From positions 68,657,491-68,721,490 of the forward strand of contig CM040124.1 of NCBI GenBank assembly GCA_022559845.1: a stretch of 64,000 nucleotides of DNA, written 5' to 3'. The notes under the pieces were generated by a model. That model did not search any database. It saw only the letters and a program-made list of their open reading frames with translations, and was not told the DNA's origin. This document shows, one piece after another, positions 42,680-53,191 of this stretch; the stretch's first letter is position 1, and each line of letters starts with the position of its first letter. The translations under genes were made by a program, and so were the position numbers. The DNA is from Amorphophallus konjac (taxonomy: Eukaryota; Streptophyta; Magnoliopsida; Alismatales; Araceae).

Positions 42680-44010
42680 GCTATTTGTCAGCCTTACCGA
42701 GAATTTTACACCCTTATAGCATATATGTCAACCATACTAGCCATTTGTCACCCTTGTTCACGTAAGCCGTTGCCTTAGCTAGTTTTCCTCTTTGCCTTAG
42801 CCGTTGCGTTAATCCATTTGTCACCATTACTGTCCCTTTTGTCACTGCTATCTTTTATTCTTCACCGTTACTGGCCTATTTGTTATCATTATTCCCCATT
42901 TTCCTTAGCATCCATTTGTCTGCCTTGTTGTCTGTTTGTCACCCTTATTCAACATATGTCACCCCTGTGAGTCTTTTGTCACTCGTGTGAAGCATTTTTC
43001 GCCCATATAAGGTATTTTTCACCCTTGTCCAACATAAGGTCTGTTTAAGGGCTTGTTCTGCGTTGACAGCTTTGACTCTGATCTTGACTTTGTTGACTGT
43101 GTTGCTTGACTACGTTGACTTTGATAGGGTCAACTTCACTAGAAACTTGACTGGATCACTGTAGCTGGTCTTGAGGTTGACTGGTGTTGACTTTGGCTAA
43201 GTCAACTTTGACTGAAGTTGACTCCGTCTTCAACCATAGTCTGCTCTCCTTCTTAACCTTCTTCTTCTTAGCCTCTCCATACATGTGTCAGTGTTGCACA
43301 CCTAATATTCACCCTTAGTCCGTCGCTATTTCTCTTTTCTCTGCCTTTGCTATTTCAGCATGACTACGTTGACGCAAGCAGGAAGGTGCATTAACGTTGC
43401 TTAGCTTTGCTTTTTCTCAGCTCCTTCATCATTCACACATCTCTCATCCTGTTCATCTATTTGTTGGTTTTGTTGATTGCCTGCTGCCATGTGATGTCCC
43501 TGACTCGTTGTGTTTCATTTCTCATCTGTGCTCAGCTTGATTTCATGGTAAACTGGTCTTCAATCCTTGTGACTTCATCTATCATTTGATTTCTTCAAAT
43601 TTTCAGCTTGTTGATTCATTCTTCAACCTTATTGTAGTTCACCATTGAGCTGCGTCGACACTGTTTGAGGTTGCGTTGACGCTGCTTCTTCATTATCAAC
43701 CCCTTTCAGTCTTGTCGTCTATTTTTCACCTTTGCCGAGCTATTTGTCATCCCAACTGCTCATTTGTCACCAATACTTACCTATTTTTCACGCTTAATCT
43801 TCTTCAGCCGTCGCCTTTGTTGCTTTGACTAGCAGGTCCTTCTGGCGTTCTGGCTGCGTCGACGCTACAACCTTCTTGCGTCGACTCAGGTTCTTCGCGT
43901 CTGAAGGCTTTCAGTGGTATAGTCTATTTTTCACCCTTAGTTGACTCTTTTTCACCCTTACAGCCCATTATACACCGTTTACCATCTATTTGTCACCCCT
44001 AATCCGTAGC
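42680..44010. repeat. Degenerate dispersed TATTTGTCACCCTT array in C LTR U3
   Basis: At least 20 copies of (C/T)ATTT(G/T)TCACCCTT-like 14-mers occur at irregular spacing on the plus strand, for example near 42684, 42750, 42817, 42937, 42956, 43010, 43717, 43739, 43761, 43924 and 43986. Confidence 0.75.
43062..43227. promoter_or_regulatory. Dense TTGAC (W-box core) cluster in C LTR U3
   Basis: About thirteen TTGAC or GTCAA words occur in 165 bp, several as GTTGACTTTGACT-like strings. TTGAC is the known core of the W box bound by WRKY factors. It lies upstream of the candidate TATA box in transcription orientation. Binding is inferred. Confidence 0.5.
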
Positions 44011-44475
44011 TATTACCCTTTTCAGCTAGCGGGTGACGCTGGGTTTTTCTACCTTGCGGACTGAAGCGGAGTCGGCTCCAATGCTTTTTGGAGTCAATTT
44101 TTCTTCAATTTTCTTCTTTTGAACTTGACAAAAGATGTGTTGCTCCCTGAATTTTTGATTTGCAGAAACCTTGGCATTTAGCTAGGTTTTTTGAACTGCT
44201 GACTCCTCTTCACTGTTCTCTTGACTACTTGGCCTTTGACTTAAGGTTTATCATTTAAAATTGTGCTTCATAACATCTTCAACCAATTTCTTTTAGTCAA
44301 CATGTTCAACAGTTGCACATATAGGATAACATCATATAGCATTAGAGCATTAAAACATGGCATAATTTAAAACATGAATCCAATGTAGCTATGACTTCAT
44401 CAACACATGAATTCCATACACTGACTCATGATGAGTCATAGTGTTTGACATCATCAAAATCACGGGGACACAACA

Positions 44476-46820
44476 TTCTCCCCCCTTTTGATGATGGCAA
44501 CACTATGAGTGATTAATAGTGCATGCTGACTCATCAAACTATTCTCCCCCTTTTACATCAGCAAAATGACGAAAATAGTTTGATATAGATAATGGAGATG
44601 TTCTCCCCCTTAGATAGTGAATGCCATGCCTACTAATGATATGTGAAAAAAAAATGTCTCCCTCTTGATGAATGAACACATCAAACAATGAATACACATC
44701 TCTCATAAGATAAAAACAATCTCTCCTTTTGACAAGAGAGAGTAGTTTGACTAAAAAGGTAGAAGCTGGAGATGGTGTAAGCAAGGTAATGACATTTGTA
44801 AAGAAGGGAGTTATGACATGAAGGCTTCAAAAACACAGTCAATGAGAATATCATCAAAATCACAGGAGTGAAATGATCTCAAATAGTGACAATGCAGATC
44901 ATGAACATCAGCAAAAGGTTTTCAACAAATATAAAAAAAATTATGCACAAGAATTTCAGCAAAGATTTCAAGGAAAGTGGATCATTCAAAAAAATTTCAA
45001 TTTGATATCAATTTCATAAATCAGAAAGAGATTGAATTTTCAGACTCTTCCATTATTAAGGCCTTATAAATTATTCCTTATTTGACAACATGGTTTAAAT
45101 CTGATGTGTTCAGAGTTTATCAATAAAAATTTTGTGTCCATATCTGAGTTCAAATTTTAATAGAAGTGAACCAATTTCCCATATTAAAGTCCTGTTTAAC
45201 CTTCCCTCATCTTACTCATTCAAATTTCAATGACTCCTTTAGAAGTTTTAAAAATTAGTATTGAGGTTAAACAAACATGATACATTCTGATTTTAGTATT
45301 GGGTTTTAACACTTTTCCTTTTGCAACCATTTTCCGATTTTTTATTTGTTCATCAACAAATTTCATGTCAAAATTTTTAGGAGCAATTGAGTTCAGTACA
45401 CACCTTGTAACTAGAGGATACACGTTGTTTGGACGCCAATATCCCTAAGCACTTGGTATGACTAACTGTCATGCTTCATATTGAACAGAGATAGCACCTC
45501 ATGACATACCTCAACTCATTTCATTGATGAGTGAGATATATTTCTCAGTGGACAAGTCATTGCTCTGCCTGAATTTTCAATAATTTTTTACAGAGTTAAC
45601 AGTGGCACCTCATGACACAGTCCACTAGACTTCAAGGTTAAGGGACATGGTTTCTCAGTGATCAATGTCATTACTCTGACTATATTTACCCTTAGGAACT
45701 ATCAGATCATCTGGTGTTTAAAAATAATACTGAATTCATATATCTCAACCAAAGAAAGCCATGACTTTAGAAGTTTTAGAATTCAGCAGGTTTTTCAAGA
45801 CACAACATGATGAAGCTGGTTAAGGTCTATTGAAATTCACACATATATTTTCAAGATATTTATATCCAAACTTAAGAGATACATTAAACTTAAACCAGCT
45901 GATTATGTTGGACAATCACAAAACTGTATAATAGAAGATTCCTAATACAACTTGTTTTCAGATTTATAATCATGGTACACAGATTAGAATCTTTCTGAAT
46001 TTTAGGTGAGCAATTTCAAGAGAGTTCAACAATGAGCAATAGACAGAAGGTGACTTCAAGAGTAAGCACAAAAATAGGGCATACATTAAGAAGACTCACT
46101 CAAGGATATGGCAAGAATCAATTATGCAGCAGGCAATATATATAAAGAATTTTCAAGGTGACTAGCTTAGGTATGGCAATGATATCCATGCAGCAAAAAA
46201 TAGGAGAGTTTTTAAGAGGTCAATTCTTATGGGAGTGAGAAGTAAGAAAAATGAGATACAATCCCCTTGAGACAATTCAGATCAAGAGAATTTCAGATGA
46301 AACTCTCCCTCAGCACATGCAGGAGTCTACTCCCCCTAAGTATGTGCAATAATTCAATCAATGATATGCAACAAAATAGAAAAATACTATATGCATGTCA
46401 TCAACCAAATGTATGAATTGACTCCCCCTATGTAAATGCAAGCTATGCATGAGAGAAATGCTAATCAGAATATGAGACACTTACTCCCCCTATCTAAGTG
46501 CACTGAAGAATTAACCTCAACATGAGGACCATGCAGGGAGTTATTGACTGAGATCCATGGTACCAGGTGGAGAACTTAGGTTTGAAGACCACCTCACACG
46601 TAGTGTGGGTTTCCAGATAGACATGATTTGTCCTTCTTCCTACACCATTTTATATACCATAGGATCATGCATGAAAATGCATCAACTAATGCATTTCATT
46701 CTGGTATGAGCAACAAATTTCAATTAAAACATGACAATGCAAAATACCATGTGCAATCGTTTTTCAATCTAAAGCAGAAGCTTGTAATGGCAATTCACTA
46801 TACTGGACTCCCCCTTAATT
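44476..46820 (-). promoter_or_regulatory. Multiple polypurine tracts upstream of C 3' LTR
   Basis: AGGGGGAG-type tracts (minus strand) lie at 44476-44489, 44542-44554, 44601-44613, 46329-46340, 46421-46430, 46483-46494 and 46805-46818. The first abuts the LTR and is the likely functional primer. Repeated tracts here are a known Sirevirus trait. The intervening sequence is AT-rich and non-coding, and the pol expected between gag and this tract is missing. Confidence 0.75.
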
Positions 46821-46929
46821 GTTCACCCTCATAATGAAAGAGTGAAATCCTAAATGACAGATAAGGCAAGATATGCAAATTTTTAAGATGGCAGTTGTAA
46901 GAATCAACAACTATAACAGTGAAAGTAGA

Positions 46930-47220
46930 AATGGGGTTTCTACTAAACTGCATGTGTCTTGAATTTATTGAACCCCTTTTTATTTGTTCTCCTTCTTTCT
47001 CTAAGGCACACCTGCAAAACAGATCTTCATTTGGCGTTTTTAGGTACCCAAGTCTCCTTGGGTCCTGATGGGTTAGTAGCACCATTGAGAGATGCTCTCC
47101 ACAACTTCAAGGCATTAAGATCATCAGATTTGAACAAATAACAGTCAAACATATGATGCCCAAGTTTTCCACAATAGTGACAACATTTTGATGGATTTAC
47201 ATTTTTCTTATGAACATGAG
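46930..47220 (-). pseudogene. Element C gag C-terminus and protease remnant
   Basis: Directly left of insertion E the gag frame gives HVHKKNVNPSK and a CCHC knuckle CHYCGKLGHHMFDC. It continues through DDLNALKLWRAS and the typical copia segment GPKETWVPKN, and stops near 47023. Further on, a degraded stretch with SRHM resembles the SGCSRHMTG segment near the copia protease active site, now with several stops and out of frame. No integrase follows. Confidence 0.7.
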
Positions 47221-47537
47221 TATAGTGCCCCAGAATTTATATAAGTTATTTCTAGATTATTTTATAATTTATTTGTAATTTATAAGGGCTAAATAAATTT
47301 ATAAAAGGATTATTGAGTTTATTAGCCATTATAAGGCCCAATTGCGTTAATCAATTAACCTAATCTACTAAATAAATTAAAAAGGTTTAAAGACTAGGCC
47401 CATTTAATTTGGCCCATATTCTAGAAGATTATTAAGCCTATTCACGGATTTTAAAGGATAAACACCACTTAATAGGATAACTAGATGAAAAATAAATAAA
47501 AGAGTTTTATTAAAATTAAAATTCTGAATGCGTCGAA

Positions 47538-47869
47538 TATAACGGTCCATCAGGCGACCGTCACAGTCTTGTGACGCATATACCCTAGACCGTCACAGCC
47601 TGCAAGTTCCGTAAGTAAGAGAATGTATAAAAAGATTAGAACTTGATGATCCTATCCATAAGAGACCTAATTAGAATGACATGTAAAATCACTAGGGACT
47701 CTTAGAAGTCAGGTTTTAGCAGAATAAGGATAGATAAAAATTATAGAAATAATTATATAGGATAATTAGCAAAAGAGTTTGATTAATGTTAAACTCTGGG
47801 AACATTGAATGTAACGGTTTATCGTGAGACCTTCACATGCTTGTAACGCAGGGGTCTACAGCCGTTACA
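47538..47869. repeat. Two pairs of 28-bp quasi-palindromes in E LTR
   Basis: Starts are at 47538, 47570, 47810 and 47842. Each unit is 28 bp, with the same TRTAACGGTC...GACCGTTACA pattern as element A and the same 32-bp pitch. The last unit ends 173 bp before the TATA box. In A the nearest unit is 172 bp from its TATA box. Confidence 0.9.
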
Positions 47870-48041
47870 CCCTGTTAGTTCTGTGAAGGAAAGACCGAGT
47901 AGAAAGATCAGAACCTTGAGATCTTATCCACTAGGGATCGACTTGGGAGAGTTCATAACACTACTAAAGACTCTTAGGGATTAGATTCTGGCAGATTAAG
48001 GACTCTAGAATCGATCTAATCCTCAAACCCTAGCTAGAACT

Positions 48042-48052
48042 CTATAAATAAG
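48042..48052 (+). promoter_or_regulatory. TATA box of E LTR
   Basis: CTATAAATAAG, in the same context as the element A box (followed by GACCTAGTTCTGAAC). Confidence 0.7.
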
Positions 48053-49244
48053 ACCTAGTTCTGAACTGCGCGACCCTTACTTTTACTCGCGTGGAATAAG
48101 GAGTCATAATCTCAGGTAAGTTCTTTAGAGGAATTTGTTTACAATACTTTAGACTAACTCCTCTCCAAATTTCACGTCTTTAGGTCAAGAGGTCGTGGAG
48201 TTAGAGCCCAAGGAAGTTGCTGAAAAGTCATAGGAAGAGGAGAGCTAGGGCACGTTTTTCAAACCCTAAATTGGGAGTTTTGAAGCATAGTTAAGAGGTA
48301 GGTCATCTCATGAACGGCAAAAACAGCTTGATAGTAATAAAAACCCTCTGGTTTGATTGAATTCCATGCATGATAAATCATGAATTTCATGTTTTAATAG
48401 TTCTATACATTACATGCATCTCTTAGCCCTAATTGGAAAATTAAAAGATGTTACCTTGTCTATTCACTGAGACCTATGCATGTAGTTGGCTTACACTTCA
48501 TTAACATGTCTCAAACTACATGATGTTTGATTTACAGACATGATGTGAGTTGATCTCTTGGCACTCGTGAAAATCTAGTGAATTGCTACATGATTGACAT
48601 TCTCGTGCGTAACCTTTATGGTTATGAAAGTGAAAGTGTATTCTCGTTACATTCTTGTTCATGAAAGGCCAAATATCATGTTCTTGTTATATTTTTACTA
48701 GTTCATTCTTGTTCACTCTATCTTACATGATTATCGTGTTACTTTGGTTTAATCGCATGATATTCGCATTCGCATGATTTTGCCTTACTTCTTTAGAGCT
48801 AAATTGTTAATTACTTTAATAGTGCCTTCATGTTGATGCGAAGATACCTACTGGGAAAGTGTGCTCATTACCTATTTCTAATCTTTTTCAGGAAATGAAA
48901 GTGAGTCTGGTTCGGATTCAGAATGTTCAAGTAGCGGATCCGAGAGTGAATAAAGATGAGCGAAGACTTAGGAAGTCTATATTGTCTAGATGGAGTCAAT
49001 GTAATTTTCCTATTTCTTGAGTCTAGTAGAGTGAAAGATGGTGGAAAAAGTTATTGTATTTGAATATTTGATTGATAATGGAATGAAGTCGGATTTTTAG
49101 TAAATATTATGAAATTGCATTCATTTTGTGTGATTGTCTTGCGCTCTGATCGTTCTTGCTTGCAAGAGGCTTACCATGTCGGCTGTTCGCGCTCCCCGAG
49201 TTAGTCTTCCGCTGAAATAAAGGCTCGGGGCGTGACAATTAAGT

Positions 49245-49257
49245 TGGTATCAGAGCC
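49245..49257 (+). promoter_or_regulatory. Primer-binding site of element E
   Basis: TGGTATCAGAGCC lies 7 bases after the LTR end and is complementary to initiator tRNA-Met. Confidence 0.9.
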
Positions 49258-49473
49258 TAAGTCTCAGGACTTAGGGAAAAGAGTCATGTCATAGGATAAG
49301 TCCAAGGTTTAAAGACCCATACCTATGAACTAAGGAAGAAATTTACATACCCATGTGAGAAGTGGGTGGAGCCCGGGATAAGATAATTAATTAGATTTAA
49401 GATTTATTTTGTTCATTCCAATTTCATGAGAAATAACAAGTTGTTATTTTCTCCCAGGTACCTTATCTTACAA

Positions 49474-50408
49474 ATGGCTCATCGTGTAGATTGGGATGGT
49501 ATGCAACAAACAGTTGCCGGCCTTACCCAGGCATTGCAAACTATAGCGCAAGGTGGCGCAGGAGCACGGGCTGGCGATCTACATCACAATTTTCGGAGTG
49601 TAAACCCTCCTCGTTTCTACGGTTCCTCTAACCCGGATGAAGCAGAAAATTGGATCGATGAAATGAATCGTATCTTTGATGTCATTCAATGCTCCGATCA
49701 GGAGAAGGTGCGTCTGGAAACATTTCAACTTAATAAGGATGCCCGTACTTGGTGGAAGTCGGTTCCAGCACCTCCGGCCAATGCACCTCATACATGGGAC
49801 GATTTTCTTACCCTATTCCGTGCCAAGTACTTTTCTGAGCACGTAAAGGAATGAAAGGCTATGGAGTTCACCGCTCTTCGGTAAGGAATGATGACGGTTA
49901 CCGAATATGAACTTCAATTTTCAAGGCTAGCACCTTACGCACCACATCTTATCAGCACCGACTTATTGAAGGTAAATCGATTTATGGACGGGTTACGACT
50001 CGGTTTTATCCAGCAACTCGGGACCCAAAACATCTGTACCTATGCGAAGATGGTTCAACGAGCATATTTATGTGAAGGGACCTTAGAGAAGGTCGAAAAG
50101 TTAACAGAAAAAGGAGAAGAATCAAGCCGATGTTCCGATCGGCGTTATAAGAAAGAGAAATTTAGTATCACGGAACCCTACAAAAGTCATGATAGTAAGA
50201 AAAGATCTAGGAGTGGGAACGGTGGAAGCTCCCACAAGCAAAAGAAAGTCAAGGAAGAGAAGGAGCAGGTCGCCACAGCTTGCACATTTTGTGAGAAATT
50301 TGGCCATTCGGCTCAGGAGTGTTGGAAGCGTCTTGGCACTTGTTTAGGTTGTGGAAGCAGGGAGCATCGCATGCTAGATTGCCCCCCTTATGAAGGACCA
50401 GTCATCTG
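49474..50408 (+). pseudogene. Element E gag
   Basis: The start ATG at 49474 gives MAHRVDWDGMQQTVAGL. The capsid domain (NPPRFYGSSNPDEAENWIDEM, RTWWKSV, YELQFSRLAPYAPHL) and two zinc knuckles (CTFCEKFGHSAQEC and CLGCGSREHRMLDC) match element A. TGA at 49852-49854 and TAA at 49882-49884 interrupt it; the second is CAA in element A. An extra C in the run near 50380-50387 shifts the frame just before protease. Confidence 0.88.
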
Positions 50409-51436
50409 GTAATGGACGTAGGAGGCAGGCTCGCCTCAATGCCATTCTAGATGAAGAGGAAGCGCCCAAGGATGATGGGCTTATGGAAGGTACTCTTCAA
50501 ATTTGTTCTCGTCCTGCATTTGTGCTATTTGACACTGGTGCCTCTCATTCTTTTATCTCCACTACTTTTGCTAAGACATTACCAATCGCATCAGTTCCCT
50601 TACCTTCAGATCTTGCTATTTCCACACCCTTAGGATCTGGAACTAAGCTTACCAACTATTATCCTGATAGAGAAGTGATAGTAGAAGGTCACAATCTCCC
50701 CGCAAACTTAGTATGCCTTGACATGAAAGGTTATGATGCCATTTTAGGGGTAGATTGGCTTGTAGACCACGATGCTTATATTAATTGCCGAAATAGGATT
50801 ATATCTTTTCAAAAACCCGATCTTCCAAGATTCTCTTTTCTTGGCATCAAATACAAAAAACACCCCACTATCATATCCTCACTTCACGCTTGCAAGCTCA
50901 TCTCGCGAGGATGTGAAGTTTTTCTTGCTTCCGTCATTATTACAGAGTCCAAGGAGATTATCATAGTAGACATCCTTATTGTAAATTAGCTCCCAGACGT
51001 GTTTCCATCTGAACTACCTAGTTTACCTCTCGAGAGGGAAGTGAACTTCACTATTGAACTTATCCCAGGAGCAACACCTGTTTCTATAGCCCCTTACAGG
51101 ATGTCCCCCACAGAACTTAAAGAACTAAAGAAGCAGTTGCAGGAACTTCTGGATAAGGGCTTCATTAGACCTAGCACATCCCCTTGGGGTGCGCTGGTTC
51201 TATTTGTCAAAAAGAAGGATGGTTCTCTCAGACTATGCATCGATTACCGGCGACTAAATCAACTTACAATCAAAAATAAGTATTCGTTGCCACGTATTGA
51301 TGAGCTCTTCGATCAGCTTTCGGGAGCAGAAAATTTCTCTAAGATTGATCTCATATCAAGTTATCATCAGCTGAGAATTAAAGAAGAAGACATTTATAAA
51401 TCGGCTTTTCGAAGTCGTTATGGTCACTATGAATTC
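50390..51436 (+). pseudogene. Element E protease and N-terminal reverse transcriptase, truncated
   Basis: The protease has [15 protein letters not shown] and [15 protein letters not shown] near 50987-50989 replaces a Glu codon at [16 protein letters not shown]. The RT follows, with [32 protein letters not shown] and [16 protein letters not shown]. It is cut at RSRYGHYEF, before the catalytic FIDD motif. It shares most residues with element A. Confidence 0.88.
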
Positions 51437-52799
51437 CACAATAATGACATGACACATTAACTTGCTTTGGAGCATGATTTTTCACATGAGAATTCTTAGC
51501 ATTCAGTTTATTGAATTTTTGTTTCCCAGATTTACTTTTTTGTTTCTGAATTGTGGGCTATTTAACCTGAGAGGTGGTGTCTACACTGGATGCTTTTACG
51601 AAAGATGTCATCAACTTGTTTTCAAATACTTTCTTATTAACATTATTGTAGCCCGGCCCTTCCTTTTGGACATTGATTTTAACTCCTAGCAGTTTGTCCA
51701 AATCTTCTTGGCCACTTACAAATTTTGACAATGAAAATTTCAAGTCCTGAATCTCATTTTCCATAGAAGCAATCAGCAATTCTGAGTTTAGGGTCTCCTC
51801 TTCAAACTCAGCAACTCTAATTCTCAAGGCTTCATTTACAGATTTGTAATCTTCAATTTGTGTTTTCAGATTGTGCAGTTTTTCAGGCTCATCTATACAA
51901 ACATATTTCCCTTTTTCCAATACAAGAAGTCTCTCTGACATAGCAGTGTTCAGCTGCTTCAACTTTTCATTTTCTTTTATCAGATCAGCATTTTGAATTA
52001 ATTCATCAATTAAGGTCTGATCATCAGGAGTGACTTCTCGTTTCTGTTTAGTTTCAACCTTTTCAATGTTCTTCTGTAATTCCACATTAACTGCTCTAAT
52101 AGCCTCAAATTTCTCAGCAATCAAAATGTTCTCATCTTCAAGTTTCTTGAATTTTTCTTTATTTTCTTCAATGAATTTTCCGAGAGCTCCATTTTCAGAT
52201 TTCATTTGATCTAGTTCTGAACTAACAATATCAAGATTTTTCAGTTGTTTTCTAAAGATGTCATTTTCAATTTTCAACACATCAACATCTTCATTTTCAG
52301 AACTAGAGTTCATAACAACATTCAATTTCCTTTTCAGAGTTTTATTTTCTTTTCTTGATTTTTCATATGATTCAAACAAAATAGTGTAAGCATGATCCCA
52401 TTCATCTATAGAAAAGTTCTCAAAAATAGAGCTTACCTCTATATTCTCCTTCTCATTTTGATCACTGCTGTGATCACTTCCATTAGCTATCAAACATCTG
52501 TCCTCCTTTTTCTCATGGATGGCCATGTATTTGTCCAATATCGCCTTAGTAGTTCTACATGCAGAAATACAAGGAAATCTATTAACATCAACACCAGTCT
52601 TCATTAAATTTAAAGCTCCAAGATTATCACTATTTTTTAATCTGTGGGCATCAGTCCACTTAGACTCTTCCTTAGGCAATTTGTGTGGACCATAGTAGAT
52701 AAGGTTCTAGAGGTGTGGACTTCTTGAGTCTACAAATGTACCCAAATTGCCTAACCATGATTCGAAATTAGAACCGTTGAACACTGAAGGAAAAGTCAT
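51437..52799 (-). pseudogene. Element C gag (coiled-coil Sirevirus-type), interrupted by E
   Basis: The start ATG at 52797-52799 gives MTFPSVFNGSNFESW. After a TAG at 52707-52709 the frame continues YYGPHKLPKEESKWTDAHRLKN. A long Lys/Glu/Leu-rich coiled coil (about residues 120-380) is the main feature. The usual capsid middle (the DTLQVTHEG-like block) is absent, suggesting an internal deletion. A TAG at 51558-51560 precedes a basic linker and the first zinc-knuckle residues CHYCG, where E begins. The second knuckle is at 47220-47130. In working relatives Gag builds the particle. Confidence 0.8.
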
Positions 52800-52890
52800 G
52801 GAAATCAAATCAAAATAATGAACTACAAACGATATTGCACCAAAATCAGTAGGATCTACTCTGTAGATCGTTGGATCTGATCAATCAAAG

Positions 52891-52906
52891 ACCTGCTCTG
52901 ATACCA
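52891..52906 (-). promoter_or_regulatory. Primer-binding site of element C
   Basis: TGGTATCAGAGCAGGT on the minus strand lies two bases inside the 5' LTR and is complementary to initiator tRNA-Met. Confidence 0.85.
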
Positions 52907-52908
52907 AT

Positions 52909-53191
52909 TGTTAGGTGCAAGGCCCGGATCTAGAGCAGGGGTGAATAGATCCCCTACAAAAACTTATGCTTAATTGACAAAACACACGCAATTCAAATCA
53001 CAACATAAGCTAATACTATAGACTCAGCAATCCATTCAATGATCTAGTCTTAGCACACGAGTAAATAAAGACTTCTCACAGATGACTCGAACTGTAGTAT
53101 GCTACCAAATGAGAACAACTTGACTTACTAAGCAGTGTGTTAAATGGATTAAAGATTCAAGTAAAACGCATTAAAGCATCTAACAATTTAC
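52909..53191 (-). repeat. Element C 5' LTR, inner part
   Basis: This 283-bp piece is identical in length to 41327-41609 of the 3' LTR and differs at about seven positions. Element D interrupts it at the TTTAC duplication, and the LTR resumes at 63119. Confidence 0.9.
53187..53191. repeat. Left target-site duplication of element D (TTTAC)
   Basis: TTTAC precedes the TGATGCGGG start of D and recurs at 63119-63123. Confidence 0.9.

Larger units (their letters stand above)
41327..44475 (-). repeat. Element C 3' LTR (3.15 kb)
   Basis: The start of the plus-strand reading aligns with 52909 (with the terminal T changed to G here). The end CACAACA abuts the polypurine tract at 44476. It contains a hairpin array (41798-42128), a TATA box (about 42482-42496), a TTGAC cluster (43062-43227) and a degenerate TTTGTCACC array (42680-44010). 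Confidence 0.85.
47221..49237 (+). repeat. Element E 5' LTR (2.0 kb)
   Basis: It begins TATAGTGCCCCAG (first G of TG apparently mutated, compared with TGTAGTGCC in A) and ends CGGGGCGTGACA. It has a TATA box CTATAAATAAG at 48042-48052. Four 28-bp quasi-palindromes lie at 47538-47565, 47570-47597, 47810-47837 and 47842-47869, as two pairs at 32-bp pitch. Confidence 0.85.
47221..51436 (+). mobile_element. Element E: 5' half of a Tekay-type gypsy element, relative of A
   Basis: A plus-strand LTR (47221-49237) is followed by a primer site, gag, protease and the first part of RT. It then stops abruptly at 51436, where element C gag resumes. The sequence is clearly homologous to element A through LTR, leader, gag and RT, but its LTR is about 1.2 kb shorter. 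The 3' half and second LTR are missing, apparently deleted together with a few bases of C gag, so no target duplication remains. Confidence 0.88.

Noticed and set aside
46930..52799. Two separate copia fragments rather than one interrupted gag
   Set aside because: The zinc-knuckle sequence stops at 51437 and resumes at 47220 on the same strand, with a gypsy fragment exactly between.
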